Part shown: one piece after another, positions 17,339 through 26,296 of the stretch
How the letters are laid out: each line of letters starts with the position of its first letter
Position numbering within the stretch: the stretch's first letter is position 1
NCBI GenBank assembly: GCA_902810745.1
Contig: CADDYW010000022.1
Location: 1-54,982 of the forward strand
From: Chloroflexota bacterium
GTDB taxonomy: Bacteria; Chloroflexota; UBA6077; FW602-bin22; CADDYW01
Direction of reading: 5' to 3'
Length of the DNA: 54,982 bases
Notes under the pieces: generated by a model
Databases searched by the model: none
What the model saw: only the letters and a program-made list of their open reading frames with translations
Told to the model about the DNA's origin: nothing
Translations under genes and position numbers: made by a program

Positions 17339-18903
17339 CGACTGACGGGTGCTTCTCCGCCTCGGCACCCTCGGACCGCGCAAAGGGCATCCGGCAAGTA
17401 GCGAGCCAGGTCGGCAGCAAGGCCACCTGCTGGCCCGAACGTGCGCTGAAGTAACGTGCCAGCCAGCCCGTGAACATATGCCCCGACGAGCGCGGCATTG
17501 TCCGTCTGCAGGCCCTGCCCGAGCAAACCCAGAATAGCACCGGCCAGAACGTCGCCGGTTCCGGCCGTCGCCAGCGCGGGGAGTGCGAATGGCAGGACCG
17601 CTCCGTGACCGGACGGCGTTGCGATCACCGTGTGCGCGCCTTTGGCCACCACCACCGCACCCCAACTCTGGGCGACGGTCATCGTTCGCGCGATGCGATC
17701 ACCGTCGGCGGCCGTGCCGGTCAGGCGCGCCATCTCGCCAGGGTGGGGGGTGAGAACAGACCGTGGTGGAAGGCGCTCCCACCATCGTGGCCATTCGCTC
17801 AGGATGGTCAGCGCGTCGGCGTCAATCACGACTGGCGTCGCGGACCCGTGAAGCCGAGCCAGCAGCTGGTCCAGAAACACCCGCGTTGCGGCCGATCGCC
17901 CAATGCCGGGACCAATCAGGATGGCGGAATAGGTTCCGAGGGCCGAGACGAGCGGCTCGATCGCGGCAGGGCCAAGCTCGCCGGTTCCTTCGTCGGGCAG
18001 CGGGAGAAACGTCGTCTCCACGGTATGCGCCGCCAGGCTGGCACGCACGGTCGCTGGACAGGCAAGGGTCACCAGACCCGCGCCGATGCGCTCCGCGCCG
18101 AGCGCCGCGAGAACGGGTGCCCCGGTGTACAGCGCGGATCCGGCCACGGCGACCACGCGACCGAACGATCCCTTGTGGCTAGAAGCTGGCCGCGCGGGCA
18201 GGAGCGGTCGGAGCAGGGCATCGTCGGCATAGTCGATCGGAATGGTCGCGCTGACGACGTCAGGGATGCCAATGTCCGCCACGATCAGGTCGCCGACGAG
18301 ATCGATGGCTGCTCCCAGTAGCAAACCTCGTTTCGCGTGGCCAAGAGTGATCGTCAGATCCGCGGCCAGCGTGTGCGAATCGGCGTCACCGGTATCCGCG
18401 TTGACACCGGTCGGGAGGTCGAGAGCTACGACCACTGGCCGCGGCACATGCTGGCTCACTCGGTCGAGGACGTCGGCAAGACCATCGGTGATCGGTCGGG
18501 CCCGACCGGTTCCGAGAACGGCGTCGAGGACCAGGTCAGTCTGGTCAAGGACCGAGTCAAGGCGACTCAAGCCGAGATCGTCCGCCATCCGGATGAACTG
18601 GACGTTCCGTTGTTGCAAAAGGAAGATCTTGGCATCCTCGGCTTCCGCCCGATTCACCAGATAGACGACGACCCGAAATCCGTCGTCGTGCAGATGCCGC
18701 GCCGCGACGAGGCCATCACCACCGTTGTTGCCGGGACCGACGAGAACGAGGACGTGGCGAATCTCGGATGGATCATAGCGGGCGCGGATCACATCGGCGA
18801 CCGCGCGTCCGGCATTCTCCATCAAGGCTGGTCCGGGCAGCCCGAGAGCCTCGGCATCGCGCTCGATGGCCCGCATCTGCTCGATCGAAACGACTTTGGG
18901 CAC
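17335..18903 (-). CDS. nnr: Bifunctional NAD(P)H-hydrate epimerase / dehydratase
   Basis: Metabolite-repair enzyme of 522 residues. The N-terminal YjeF_N-like epimerase domain (about 1-215) has GPGNNGGDGLVAARHL; the C-terminal ribokinase-like dehydratase domain (about 225-515) has the GTGDVLAGAILGLLGQG loop with the catalytic Asp. The pair epimerises R-NAD(P)HX and dehydrates S-NAD(P)HX using ADP (or ATP), regenerating NAD(P)H. The start is GTG 18903 with CGAGG about 10 bases upstream; the typical N-terminal SIEQMRAIERDAEALG follows at once. It lies 44 bases after acpS, the same acpS-nnr order seen in many bacteria, at the 3' end of the tlyA-recN operon. Confidence 0.95.
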   Translation of the reverse strand: MPKVVSIEQMRAIERDAEALGLPGPALMENAGRAVADVIRARYDPSEIRHVLVLVGPGNNGGDGLVAARHLHDDGFRVVVYLVNRAEAEDAKIFLLQQRNVQFIRMADDLGLSRLDSVLDQTDLVLDAVLGTGRARPITDGLADVLDRVSQHVPRPVVVALDLPTGVNADTGDADSHTLAADLTITLGHAKRGLLLGAAIDLVGDLIVADIGIPDVVSATIPIDYADDALLRPLLPARPASSHKGSFGRVVAVAGSALYTGAPVLAALGAERIGAGLVTLACPATVRASLAAHTVETTFLPLPDEGTGELGPAAIEPLVSALGTYSAILIGPGIGRSAATRVFLDQLLARLHGSATPVVIDADALTILSEWPRWWERLPPRSVLTPHPGEMARLTGTAADGDRIARTMTVAQSWGAVVVAKGAHTVIATPSGHGAVLPFALPALATAGTGDVLAGAILGLLGQGLQTDNAALVGAYVHGLAGTLLQRTFGPAGGLAADLARYLPDALCAVRGCRGGEAPVSR

Positions 18904-18947
18904 CGCAGGAGAACCTCGTACGGATCGAAATCTGACTCCACTGGAGA

Positions 18948-19307
18948 TCAGCTGGCTACGACGAAGGCCATCGCGAGCTCCTGCGTGTGAGTCAGGCTGA
19001 CCGCGAACTCGCGCAGACCGAGCTCCTCGGCTCGCCGCCTGGCCCGACCAGAGAGAAACACCAGCGGCTTTCCACGCGGATCTGGCATGATCTCGATGTC
19101 ACGCCAGCTGATACCGTGCAATCCTGTGCCGAGCGCCTTGGAGACCGCTTCCTTTGCCGCGAAGCGGGCCGCTAGCTCGTTGATCCTCCCACGATAACGC
19201 GCCGCCTCGCGATCCGTATAGACGCGCCGAAGGAATCGCTCGCCAAACTTTTCATAGACGTTCGCGACACGCCTGATCTCGACGGCGTCGATACCGACAC
19301 TGATCAC
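18948..19307 (-). CDS. acpS: Holo-[acyl-carrier-protein] synthase
   Basis: Cytosolic phosphopantetheinyl transferase of 119 residues that moves the 4'-phosphopantetheine arm of CoA to acyl carrier protein for fatty acid synthesis. The two Mg2+ ligands are visible: Asp in GIDAVEI (residue 7) and Glu in FAAKEAVSKALG (about 52). Length is typical (about 120). The GTG start at 19307 overlaps the gcvT stop codon as GTGA, so translation is probably coupled; upstream of it there is only gcvT coding sequence. Together with nnr it forms the end of the operon. Confidence 0.96.
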   Translation of the reverse strand: MISVGIDAVEIRRVANVYEKFGERFLRRVYTDREAARYRGRINELAARFAAKEAVSKALGTGLHGISWRDIEIMPDPRGKPLVFLSGRARRRAEELGLREFAVSLTHTQELAMAFVVAS

Positions 19308-20413
19308 GGCACGCCCGCGCGCTTCCGGGATCGGTAGAACGGAAGCTTAACGACCTTCGCGGCAACTGGTCGTCCGCGAATGACTATCTCCAGAGCCTGG
19401 TCCACGCTCGCCAGTGATGGCTCGACGTACGCCAGGCCGATGTTGCGGTCGAGCGTTGGCGCGTAGGTTCCGCTGGTCACTCGACCGACCGTGCGACCAT
19501 CCACGAGAACCGGGCACTCCGAACGTGGCACGCCACGCTCGATCATCTCGAAGCCGACCAGTCGCTGCCGAAGCCCGACCTCCTTGGCCCGGAGCAGTGC
19601 CTCGCGTCCGATGAAGTCACCCTTATCCAGCTTGACGATGAATCCGAGCCCAGCTTCGAGCGGATTGGTCGTCTCATCCATGTCGTGGCCATAGAGGAGG
19701 TTTCCCGCCTCGAGCCGCAGGGTGTCGCGCGCCCCGAGGCCACAGGGCTGCACCGGATGCGCCGCGTGATCGAGAATCGCTCGCCACACCGCGAGGGCGT
19801 GGTCGGCGGGGCAGAAGATCTCGACACCGTCTTCACCGGTGTAGCCAGTCCTGGCGACCATACAGTCGACGTCCGCGATTCGCGCCAGGCGGATTCCTCG
19901 TCGCGGCAACGTCGCGAGATCGGCCGAGGCCAGCGGCTGGATGGCCTCCACGGCGAGCGGTCCCTGGACCGCGATCAGCCCGGTCTGGTCAGAAACATTC
20001 GTCACGATCGCGTCTGGGCGTTGCTGCTCGCGAAACCAGGCCTCGACCTTCTCGACGTTCGCCGCATTGACGACCACGAGGTATCGACCGTCGAGGTGGT
20101 AGATGACCACGTCGTCGATGATGCCCGCGTCTGGACGCAGCAAGCACGAGTACTGGGACGAGCCGGGAGTCAGCGCGCGCACATCGTTCGGCGTCAGCCA
20201 CTGCAGGAGGTCGAAGGCAGCCGAGCCCGAGACCTCGAACTCGCCCATGTGGCTCACGTCGAACATGCCTGCTGCTTGACGGACTGCACGATGCTCCTGG
20301 ATGATGCTCTGATACTGAACCGGCATATCCCAGCCAGCGAATGGCACCATCCGAGCGCCAAGGCGGAGGTGCTCCGCGTGGAGAGGCGTTCTTCGCAGCC
20401 CTGCTTCTGTCAT
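19304..20413 (-). CDS. gcvT: Aminomethyltransferase (glycine cleavage T protein)
   Basis: Transfers the aminomethyl carbon from lipoylated H protein to tetrahydrofolate, releasing ammonia. Of 369 residues, the N-terminal folate-binding region has VPFAGWDMPVQY and GMFDVSHMGEFEV; the middle has the conserved TGYTGEDGVEIF; the tail has GYAPTL-like SGTYAPTLDRNIGLAYV. ATG 20413 is chosen because AGGGG lies 5 bases upstream; a GTG two codons earlier is less likely. No gcvH or gcvP is nearby, so the rest of the complex must be elsewhere. It sits between a NUDIX gene and acpS in the same operon, with GTGA coupling to acpS. Confidence 0.95.
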   Translation of the reverse strand: MTEAGLRRTPLHAEHLRLGARMVPFAGWDMPVQYQSIIQEHRAVRQAAGMFDVSHMGEFEVSGSAAFDLLQWLTPNDVRALTPGSSQYSCLLRPDAGIIDDVVIYHLDGRYLVVVNAANVEKVEAWFREQQRPDAIVTNVSDQTGLIAVQGPLAVEAIQPLASADLATLPRRGIRLARIADVDCMVARTGYTGEDGVEIFCPADHALAVWRAILDHAAHPVQPCGLGARDTLRLEAGNLLYGHDMDETTNPLEAGLGFIVKLDKGDFIGREALLRAKEVGLRQRLVGFEMIERGVPRSECPVLVDGRTVGRVTSGTYAPTLDRNIGLAYVEPSLASVDQALEIVIRGRPVAAKVVKLPFYRSRKRAGVP

Positions 20414-20443
20414 GCGCACCCCTGATCGACTTGCTGACCCCGT

Positions 20444-20908
20444 CTATCTCCGAGCCGCGCGACCGTCGGCAACGCCCGCACGGCGCTGAATCAAGCTGGC
20501 AGCGCGCTGAACGATGTCGGCATCGTTTGGATAGGTCAGGGTCCTGAGCGCCTCGCCGACTGGAAACCAGGCGACGCGATCGTACTCCGGATCGTGGCGG
20601 CTGAGATCTCCGCCGGTTGGCTCCATCAGGTAGTAGTATACGGTTTTGTGGATGCGGGTGCGATTCGCGACGAACCAGTACGAGATACTGCCAATCGGCT
20701 CGAGAATTCTGACGTCGAGACCGGTTTCCTCGCGTGTTTCGCGGATCGCGGTCTGCTCTCGGGACTCGTCTCGCTGGGGCGTGCCCTTCGGAAGAAACCA
20801 GGTCCCTTGCTCGCTTCTCCCGACAAGAACGACATCAACCCGATTGTCAACGCGACGGAAGACGACGCCCCCCGCCGATTCCGCGCGAGCGGTTTTGAGC
20901 TTTGCCAC
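20444..20908 (-). CDS. NUDIX hydrolase
   Basis: Small NUDIX hydrolase of 154 residues. The 23-residue Nudix box is intact from GTPQRDES to RETREETGL, so it should hydrolyse a nucleoside diphosphate linked to another moiety. Its overall pattern (ESAGGVVFRR, TWFLPKG, YYLM, YDRVAWF) is that of Ap4A/ diadenosine-type or general house-cleaning NUDIX enzymes; the substrate cannot be fixed. The GTG start at 20908 lies 3 bases after the stop codon of the upstream NUDIX gene, with GGGAG about 9 bases before it inside that gene. Both NUDIX genes are in the tlyA-recN-gcvT operon. Confidence 0.93.
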   Translation of the reverse strand: MAKLKTARAESAGGVVFRRVDNRVDVVLVGRSEQGTWFLPKGTPQRDESREQTAIRETREETGLDVRILEPIGSISYWFVANRTRIHKTVYYYLMEPTGGDLSRHDPEYDRVAWFPVGEALRTLTYPNDADIVQRAASLIQRRAGVADGRAARR

Positions 20909-20911
20909 GAG

Positions 20912-21460
20912 CTATTCTCCCCTGGCCAGCCCCTGGAGATATCGAAGGAGACCGGCGATCGATTTCGCGTCACAGATCTCGCCCGAGGCGATCATGGCGG
21001 GAACGCTCGCCAGATCGATCCACTCTCGGTGAAGCCACTCGTCCGCCTCGGGATGCCCCTCGACCTGGGAAAGGCCCTCGGCCAGGAAGAGGGTCAGGTA
21101 TTCGGTACAGAAGCCCGGCGCGCTGTAAAATCCGCCGAGATTGGTCCACCGCGAGGCGATCAGGCCCATCTCCTCGGCAAGCTCACGCCGGGCGCACACG
21201 TCTGCTGCCTCGTTCGGCTCCCGTGTGCCGGCCGGTAGCTCGAGAAGCTCCCGCCCAACCGCGGCGCGGTACTGGCGGACCATCGCAACCCTCCCGCGGT
21301 TATCCGGGGCGATGATCACCACCGCACCAGGATGCTTCACAATCTCGCGGGTTGTGTGACGACCGTCCGGTAGCACGACGTCGAAGATGTCCAGGGTCAC
21401 GATGCGCCCGTGATAGATCTGGCGGCTGGATACGACGCGCTCGGGTGTAGGCTCGCTCAT
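20912..21460 (-). CDS. NUDIX hydrolase, ADP-ribose pyrophosphatase-like
   Basis: NUDIX hydrolase of 182 residues resembling ADP-ribose pyrophosphatases: an N-terminal domain (SSRQIYHGRIVTLDIFDVVLPDG), then VRQYRAAVGRELLELPAG, and a Nudix box running from GTREPNEA to RRELAEEMGL. The following GGFYSAPGFCTEYLTLFLA is typical of the ADP-ribose class, which makes AMP and ribose-5-phosphate. The start at 21460 is taken because ATG overlaps the recN stop as ATGA; a longer frame to 21499 has no support. Its place between recN and another NUDIX gene fits a nucleotide-damage house-cleaning role. Confidence 0.92.
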   Translation of the reverse strand: MSEPTPERVVSSRQIYHGRIVTLDIFDVVLPDGRHTTREIVKHPGAVVIIAPDNRGRVAMVRQYRAAVGRELLELPAGTREPNEAADVCARRELAEEMGLIASRWTNLGGFYSAPGFCTEYLTLFLAEGLSQVEGHPEADEWLHREWIDLASVPAMIASGEICDAKSIAGLLRYLQGLARGE

Positions 21461-23205
21461 CTCGCGCCTCGCCCGGCGAAGGTAACCCCGGTCTTCCATT
21501 CCTGGGCGGCCCGCAATGACTCGCGGGCGTGATCGCGCGCGCTTGAGCGGTCGCCCTGGCCACCAATCATCGTTGCAAGCTCCTCGACACGCCCGTCCAT
21601 CTCCAGAATCCGGGCACGGGTCGTCGTCCGACCTTCGGACTCGACCTTACTCACCGAGATGTGCATATCCGCAAACGCCGCGATCTGAGACAGGTGTGTC
21701 ACGCAAATGATCTGCCGCTGTCGCGCGAGCCGTGCAATCTTCTGACCGACGATGACCGCGGTTCGTCCGCCGATCCCCGAGTCGATCTCGTCGAAGATCA
21801 GCGTTGGCACGGTATCAGCACGCGACAGGATATTCTTGAGCGCTAGCATCAAACGTGCCGTCTCACCGCCGGATACCACCCGAACAAGCGGCTTGAGATC
21901 TTCGCCCACGTTGGGCGCGATGTAGAACTCGACGCGGTCGATTCCGCTCGTATCGAAGGCGACGACACGGCCGTCCGGTAGCTGAATTCCGTCGGAGGTG
22001 ATCTCCTGGTCGATCGCAACGTGGAAGCGAGCGCCGGCCATGTTCAGCTCGGCTAGCTCGCCCTCGACCTCGGATGCCAGGCGTCTCGCCGCGGACTGCC
22101 GCGCCTGCGACAGCGTCGCCGCGGCCTCCGCGAAGGCGCCCACGGCTTCCTGCTCACGCCGATCCAGCTCGGCGACAAGCTCGTCACGGTGCGTGATCTG
22201 GTCTAGCTGCTGGCGCGCCTGGTCGGCAAATGCCAGGATCTCCTCGATCGAGCTGCCATACTTCCGCTGGAGCGAGCGAATCAGGTTGAGACGCTCCTCG
22301 ATCTCTTCGAGCCGCTCCGGGTTGAATTCGATCTGGTCCTGATAACGGCGGAGGTGTCGGCTAAGCTCGGTCGCCTGATCGATGATAGAGTCGAGCACCT
22401 GCTGCGCCTCGGCCATCGCAGGATCGATGCGGGTAATCTCGGCGAGCTGCGTCGCCGCTACTCCGAGGCGATCCAGCGCCGAGCTTCCTTCCATCTCGGA
22501 GAGAGCCTGACGGGCAAGGTCGATGGCGGTCGCGAGCTTTTCGGCATTGGCAAGGATGCTGCGCTCGTGGCGCAGCTCCTCGTCTTCCCCTGCCTGCAGG
22601 CGAGCCGACTCGATCTCCTCGATCTGGAAGCGCAGGAGGTCTGCCTGGCGAGCGGCTTCGCGTTGATCGCGGTTGAGGGCATCCCTTTGCGCGCGAATCG
22701 CACGGATCTCGGCCGCGAGGCGAGCCACCTCGTCTCGCTTCTCCTCCAGACCCGCATAGCCATCCAGGTAGCGGAGGTGCTCGGACACCCGGAGCAAGGT
22801 CAGGTGATCACCCTGGCCGTGAACGTCGACCAGAAACCGTCCAATTCGCTGCAAGCCACTCAGCGGTACCGCGCGTCCATTCACCCGGGCCACGGTGCGC
22901 CCGGAGCGCCAGACCTCGCGGCTCAGGATCAAGGCGTCGTCCTCCTGCGGGATGCCAAGGTCGTCCAGCGCCTCGGCCAGCCCCGCGTTCGAGGGTGGGA
23001 CAAAAAAGGCCTCGATCCGCGCGTGATCGGCACCGGTTCGCACGACGTCGGGTCCGAGCCGATTCCCGAGCACGCCGCCCACCGCGTCGATGACGATCGA
23101 CTTTCCCGCTCCCGTCTCCCCGGTGAGCGCTACCAGGCCTGGCCCTAGCTCCAGGTCGATGCGATCGATGATCGCGAAGTTCTCGATTGTCAGGTGGGTC
23201 AACAC
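21457..23205 (-). CDS. recN: DNA repair protein RecN
   Basis: SMC-like ATPase for double-strand-break repair, 582 residues. The N-terminal LTIENFAIIDRIDLELG leads to Walker A GETGAGKS (about 29-36). A long coiled coil covers about 150-370 with many QEE/RLE heptads. The C-terminal half carries the signature LVRVVSGGETARLMLALK and Walker B LIFDEIDSGIGGRTA. The start is GTG 23205, 8 bases after the tlyA stop; upstream in-frame sequence is tlyA antisense-like and not used. It overlaps the next gene as ATGA. The tlyA-recN order is conserved in many Gram-positive-type and Chloroflexota genomes. Confidence 0.96.
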   Translation of the reverse strand: MLTHLTIENFAIIDRIDLELGPGLVALTGETGAGKSIVIDAVGGVLGNRLGPDVVRTGADHARIEAFFVPPSNAGLAEALDDLGIPQEDDALILSREVWRSGRTVARVNGRAVPLSGLQRIGRFLVDVHGQGDHLTLLRVSEHLRYLDGYAGLEEKRDEVARLAAEIRAIRAQRDALNRDQREAARQADLLRFQIEEIESARLQAGEDEELRHERSILANAEKLATAIDLARQALSEMEGSSALDRLGVAATQLAEITRIDPAMAEAQQVLDSIIDQATELSRHLRRYQDQIEFNPERLEEIEERLNLIRSLQRKYGSSIEEILAFADQARQQLDQITHRDELVAELDRREQEAVGAFAEAAATLSQARQSAARRLASEVEGELAELNMAGARFHVAIDQEITSDGIQLPDGRVVAFDTSGIDRVEFYIAPNVGEDLKPLVRVVSGGETARLMLALKNILSRADTVPTLIFDEIDSGIGGRTAVIVGQKIARLARQRQIICVTHLSQIAAFADMHISVSKVESEGRTTTRARILEMDGRVEELATMIGGQGDRSSARDHARESLRAAQEWKTGVTFAGRGAR

Positions 23206-23212
23206 GCTTGGC

Positions 23213-24016
23213 TTACCGTTGATCGAAACAGGCGGCGATGGCGTCGTCGACAGTCTGTCCGTGGCCCGTACGCGTGAAGAGCGCCAGGAACTCACGATTT
23301 CCGGCCGGTCCGAGAATCGGCGACGGGATGCATCCCCCGATCTCGAGGCCGCGCTGCTTTGCGTCGGTCAGCACGCGTTCCAGGACCGCACGGTGAACGC
23401 GTGGATCTCTCACGACCCCACCCTTGCCGACCTGTTCGCGACCGGCCTCGAACTGCGGCTTGACGAGCGCGACGATCCAGCCGGTGGGCTTCAAGAGATG
23501 CAAGACCGGCGGGATCACCAGCGCGAGCGAGATGAACGACACGTCGATCACCGCCGCATCAGGTGACTCGGGGAGCTCGGTGAGGTAGCGAATATTGGTT
23601 CGCTCCATCACCACCACGCGCGGATCCTGCCGAAGCCGCCACGCCAGCTGACCGTAACCGACGTCGACCGCGTAGACCTTTCGACTTCCGCGCCGGAGGA
23701 GAACGTCCGTGAATCCCCCGGTCGAGGCTCCGACGTCCAGGACAGTCAGCCCATCCACACGAAGATCAAAGGTGTCCAGCGCGTGAGCGAGCTTCAATGC
23801 ACCCCTGCTCGCGTATCGCTCCTGCGCGGGTACCGTGACCTCGGCATTCGACGGCACACTGGCACCAGGACGAATGACAGTCTGCCCATCGACCCGGACG
23901 TCGCCCGCCAGGATCAGCGCTCGCGCGCGTTCGCGTGATTCGCTCAGTCCCCGCTGGAGGAGCAGGACGTCGAGACGAACCTTGTGATCAGCCGTCATCG
24001 TGTGCTGAGAGCTCAT
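23213..24016 (-). CDS. tlyA: TlyA-family rRNA 2'-O-methyltransferase
   Basis: Protein of 267 residues with an N-terminal S4 RNA-binding domain (VRLDVLLLQRGLSESRERAR..., about 11-70) and an FtsJ-like SAM methyltransferase domain (SAM loop LDVGASTGGFTDVLL; later VIDVSFISL and LVKPQFEAG). TlyA methylates 16S and 23S rRNA ribose and affects capreomycin sensitivity; the older hemolysin name comes from weak membrane effects. The start could be ATG 24016 (ACAGG 5 bases upstream) or ATG 23998, which is closer to the usual family N terminus. It is the first gene of the operon that runs through recN, two NUDIX genes, gcvT, acpS and nnr. Confidence 0.93.
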   Translation of the reverse strand: MSSQHTMTADHKVRLDVLLLQRGLSESRERARALILAGDVRVDGQTVIRPGASVPSNAEVTVPAQERYASRGALKLAHALDTFDLRVDGLTVLDVGASTGGFTDVLLRRGSRKVYAVDVGYGQLAWRLRQDPRVVVMERTNIRYLTELPESPDAAVIDVSFISLALVIPPVLHLLKPTGWIVALVKPQFEAGREQVGKGGVVRDPRVHRAVLERVLTDAKQRGLEIGGCIPSPILGPAGNREFLALFTRTGHGQTVDDAIAACFDQR

Positions 24017-24443
24017 GCGACCTGTATTCTGGCGACACGTCGGCCGGCCAAGCCCTCGATCCAAGCGTGGATACTCGCACTCGATCGAGATCCCAGCCGG
24101 CCGTCCGCCAGAGCCTAATCCGAGATTTCCAGCTGGTCGGGTGTCGGGAAGCCGTCATCTGGGAGGTCACACGTGCAGGAGGCGGCCCTCGACAGGCGAC
24201 CAGGTGCGCAGGGCACCTTCCTCAGTAGAGGATAGGTGGGGTGTATCCAAAAGTCAAGGCAAGAAACGAATCAGTCCTGTCCCCTGCTGGCAAGCTGTCT
24301 CCACCGGTCTCAAGGCAGGTCTGGTCCCACGGGCACGGGCTCATCCGCGATCGCCACGGCGCGGCCGCCAACGCAACGTGACATGAAGAACAGCAAGCTG
24401 GTTTGCTGACAGCCCGTCGGCGACTGTGCTACAATGCCGAAGC
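24017..24443. other. Divergent intergenic region tlyA / sugar-nucleotide operon
   Basis: A 427-base gap between divergent operons. No credible gene. The right end holds the strong plus-strand promoter listed separately. I could not assign a good promoter for tlyA; TTGGCC with 16-base spacing to GAATAC on the minus strand near 24030-24060 is weak. Confidence 0.5.
24406..24435 (+). promoter_or_regulatory. Promoter of sugar-nucleotide operon (leaderless)
   Basis: CTGACA (24406-24411) and TACAAT (24430-24435) with 18-base spacing, each 5 of 6 matches. Only 8 bases separate the -10 from GTG 24444, so the transcript should start at or within a base or two of the start codon, with no Shine-Dalgarno. 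Confidence 0.7.
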
Positions 24444-25403
24444 GTGGCAACAGTCGTGTTCGGTGTGGGCTATATCGGCTCGCGCGTCGTGCAGGAGCTC
24501 CTGTTCCAGGGACGCGACGTGATCGCGGTCGACAATTTCTTTGCAAGCGACCGGCGAGCCATCGGCGCCTTCCGTCAGGCGCACGCGTTCAGCCTGGTGG
24601 AGGGCAGCATCGTTGATCCTGCTACCGTCGAACAAGCGCTCCGCCTGACAGCTGACATCGACTCGGTGTACCTTCTCGCCGCGCAAGCCAGCGCTCATCC
24701 CGACGCTGCACCCCCGGAATATTCGGAAGAGGTGAATCTGCGCGGACCACGGATCGTGCTGGATGCTGTCGCGCGGCTCCGGCCGGGGGTCCCGGTCGTC
24801 TTCGCGAGCTCGACGCGTGTTTACGGTACGGCGCTTCCCGACGAGGTCGACGAGACGACACCCTACGGCGTCATGACGGATCTGGCGCATCTGAGCAAGT
24901 GCTACGTCGAAAAGCTGCTGGAGATGTACGCAGCCATTCATCACCTCCCGTGTCGCGTGGTACGCCTGGGTCTCGCCTACGGCGTGGCACCGGTGATGAA
25001 AACTGACATTCGATTCATGACCGCACCCAACCTGTTCTGCTATCAGGCGGCGACCGGTTGTCCGCTGGAGGTCCGCAGCGATGCACCGCTGGCACTGATT
25101 CACGTGGAGGATGCGGCTCGCGCGCTACTCTGGGCCGGTGACACGGTACACGACGCAGGCTTCGTCGTGTACAACGGCGCGTCAGGCGTCTCGTCGATTC
25201 CGCTGATCGCCGAAGAGGTCCGCCGGATCGGCGAAACCAGGGGGGTCGAGGTCGTCATCCGCAACCGCATCCAGCGAACGGAGCGCGACGGACGCCTGCC
25301 GACAATCCGATCAGCGCTGGAGCTCGCCGGGTTCTCCCCGCGACGCGAGCTTGGTGAGGGTCTCTCCGAAACTCTGGATTACTTCATGGTGCGGAGTCAG
25401 TGA
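24444..25403 (+). CDS. Extended SDR, NAD-dependent epimerase/dehydratase-like
   Basis: Rossmann-fold protein of 319 residues. The nucleotide-binding loop is FGVGYIGSRV (6-15), with Asp30 in AVDNFF favouring NAD over NADP. The fold matches nucleotide-sugar epimerases/dehydratases (SSTRVYG, about 122-128; LGLAYG). The usual catalytic YxxxK is altered: in TDLAHLSKCYVEK the Lys (152) is kept but Ala148 is at the Tyr position, so catalysis may be modified or lost. The GTG at 24444 begins at the expected beta1 strand; the frame extends only six codons upstream, through the -10 element itself. It overlaps the next SDR gene as GTGA and is the first gene of the operon. Confidence 0.85.
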   Translation: MATVVFGVGYIGSRVVQELLFQGRDVIAVDNFFASDRRAIGAFRQAHAFSLVEGSIVDPATVEQALRLTADIDSVYLLAAQASAHPDAAPPEYSEEVNLRGPRIVLDAVARLRPGVPVVFASSTRVYGTALPDEVDETTPYGVMTDLAHLSKCYVEKLLEMYAAIHHLPCRVVRLGLAYGVAPVMKTDIRFMTAPNLFCYQAATGCPLEVRSDAPLALIHVEDAARALLWAGDTVHDAGFVVYNGASGVSSIPLIAEEVRRIGETRGVEVVIRNRIQRTERDGRLPTIRSALELAGFSPRRELGEGLSETLDYFMVRSQ

Positions 25404-26296
25404 GCGAGCCCTTGCATCCAGGTCGCGTCCTGGTCACCGGTGCATCAGGTTTCATCGGACGGCACCTCGTCACCTACCTGAGCCAGCGCGGTATCGACGT
25501 CCGGACGCTGAGCCGGCGCTCTCAGCCGTGGCCGGATCACGTGGTTGCCAACGTGCTGGACGACTTCTCGAACCAGGCCACCGGATGCGAATGCATCATT
25601 CACCTGGCCGGCCTCTCCGACGCCTCGGCTTCGTACGAGCGGCCGGTCGAGTTCGCGCGGGTAAATGTGCTGGGCACGGTCAACGCACTCGAGGCTGCCC
25701 GACGAAACAACGCCGCGTTCGTGCTTGCCTCGTCACAACGTGTCTACCGACCATCAACCCGACCGATCGCAGAAGACAGCGTCCTCGCGCCGGTGGATCC
25801 GTACGGGCAGTCGAAGCTGCAGGCAGAGCAATGGACCGAGCTGTATGCGCGGCTGTTCGGAGTGTCGGCGACGATCCTGCGCCTGTTCTCCGTTTACGGA
25901 CCAGGACAGGCACCAGGGCAGGCCAGCGGCGTCGTGAGCATTCTGCTGCGAAATGCTCGGGAGGGACAGCCGCTACGCGTGCGCGCCCGACAGGTGCGAG
26001 ACTTCATCGACGTCCGCGACGTCGTTCGGGCGATTGACCTGGCGGTTCGACGACGCCCCGAGCGGATCGCGATTTACAATATCGGCACCGGCCGTCCGAC
26101 CCCCATCTCGGAGCTTGGCGAGCTGATTCGAGGTGTCGCGGGCGTGTCCGTGCCAATCATCGTGGACCTCACTCCCGGGGCCGAAAGCTACGTCGCCGAC
26201 ACGCGGCGCGCTGCCGCCGACCTGCAGTTCGAGGCGCAGATAGATCTCCTGGATGGGCTTGTCTGGTACAATCAGCACTTTGAAGGCAGGCGATGA
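25400..26296 (+). CDS. Extended SDR, NAD-dependent nucleotide-sugar epimerase/dehydratase
   Basis: Extended SDR of 298 residues with VTGASGFIG (12-20), substrate-loop HLAGLSDAS, SSQRVY (111-116), an intact active site YGQSK (135-139), and FSVYGPG / RDFIDVRDVV typical of UDP-sugar or dTDP-sugar epimerases. It should act on a nucleotide-sugar; the substrate is not assignable. GTG start overlaps the previous stop as GTGA, and its own stop overlaps the next ATG as ATGA, so three genes are tightly coupled. Unlike its upstream SDR neighbour the catalytic Tyr is present, so the two may form a working/auxiliary pair. Confidence 0.92.
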   Translation: MSEPLHPGRVLVTGASGFIGRHLVTYLSQRGIDVRTLSRRSQPWPDHVVANVLDDFSNQATGCECIIHLAGLSDASASYERPVEFARVNVLGTVNALEAARRNNAAFVLASSQRVYRPSTRPIAEDSVLAPVDPYGQSKLQAEQWTELYARLFGVSATILRLFSVYGPGQAPGQASGVVSILLRNAREGQPLRVRARQVRDFIDVRDVVRAIDLAVRRRPERIAIYNIGTGRPTPISELGELIRGVAGVSVPIIVDLTPGAESYVADTRRAAADLQFEAQIDLLDGLVWYNQHFEGRR

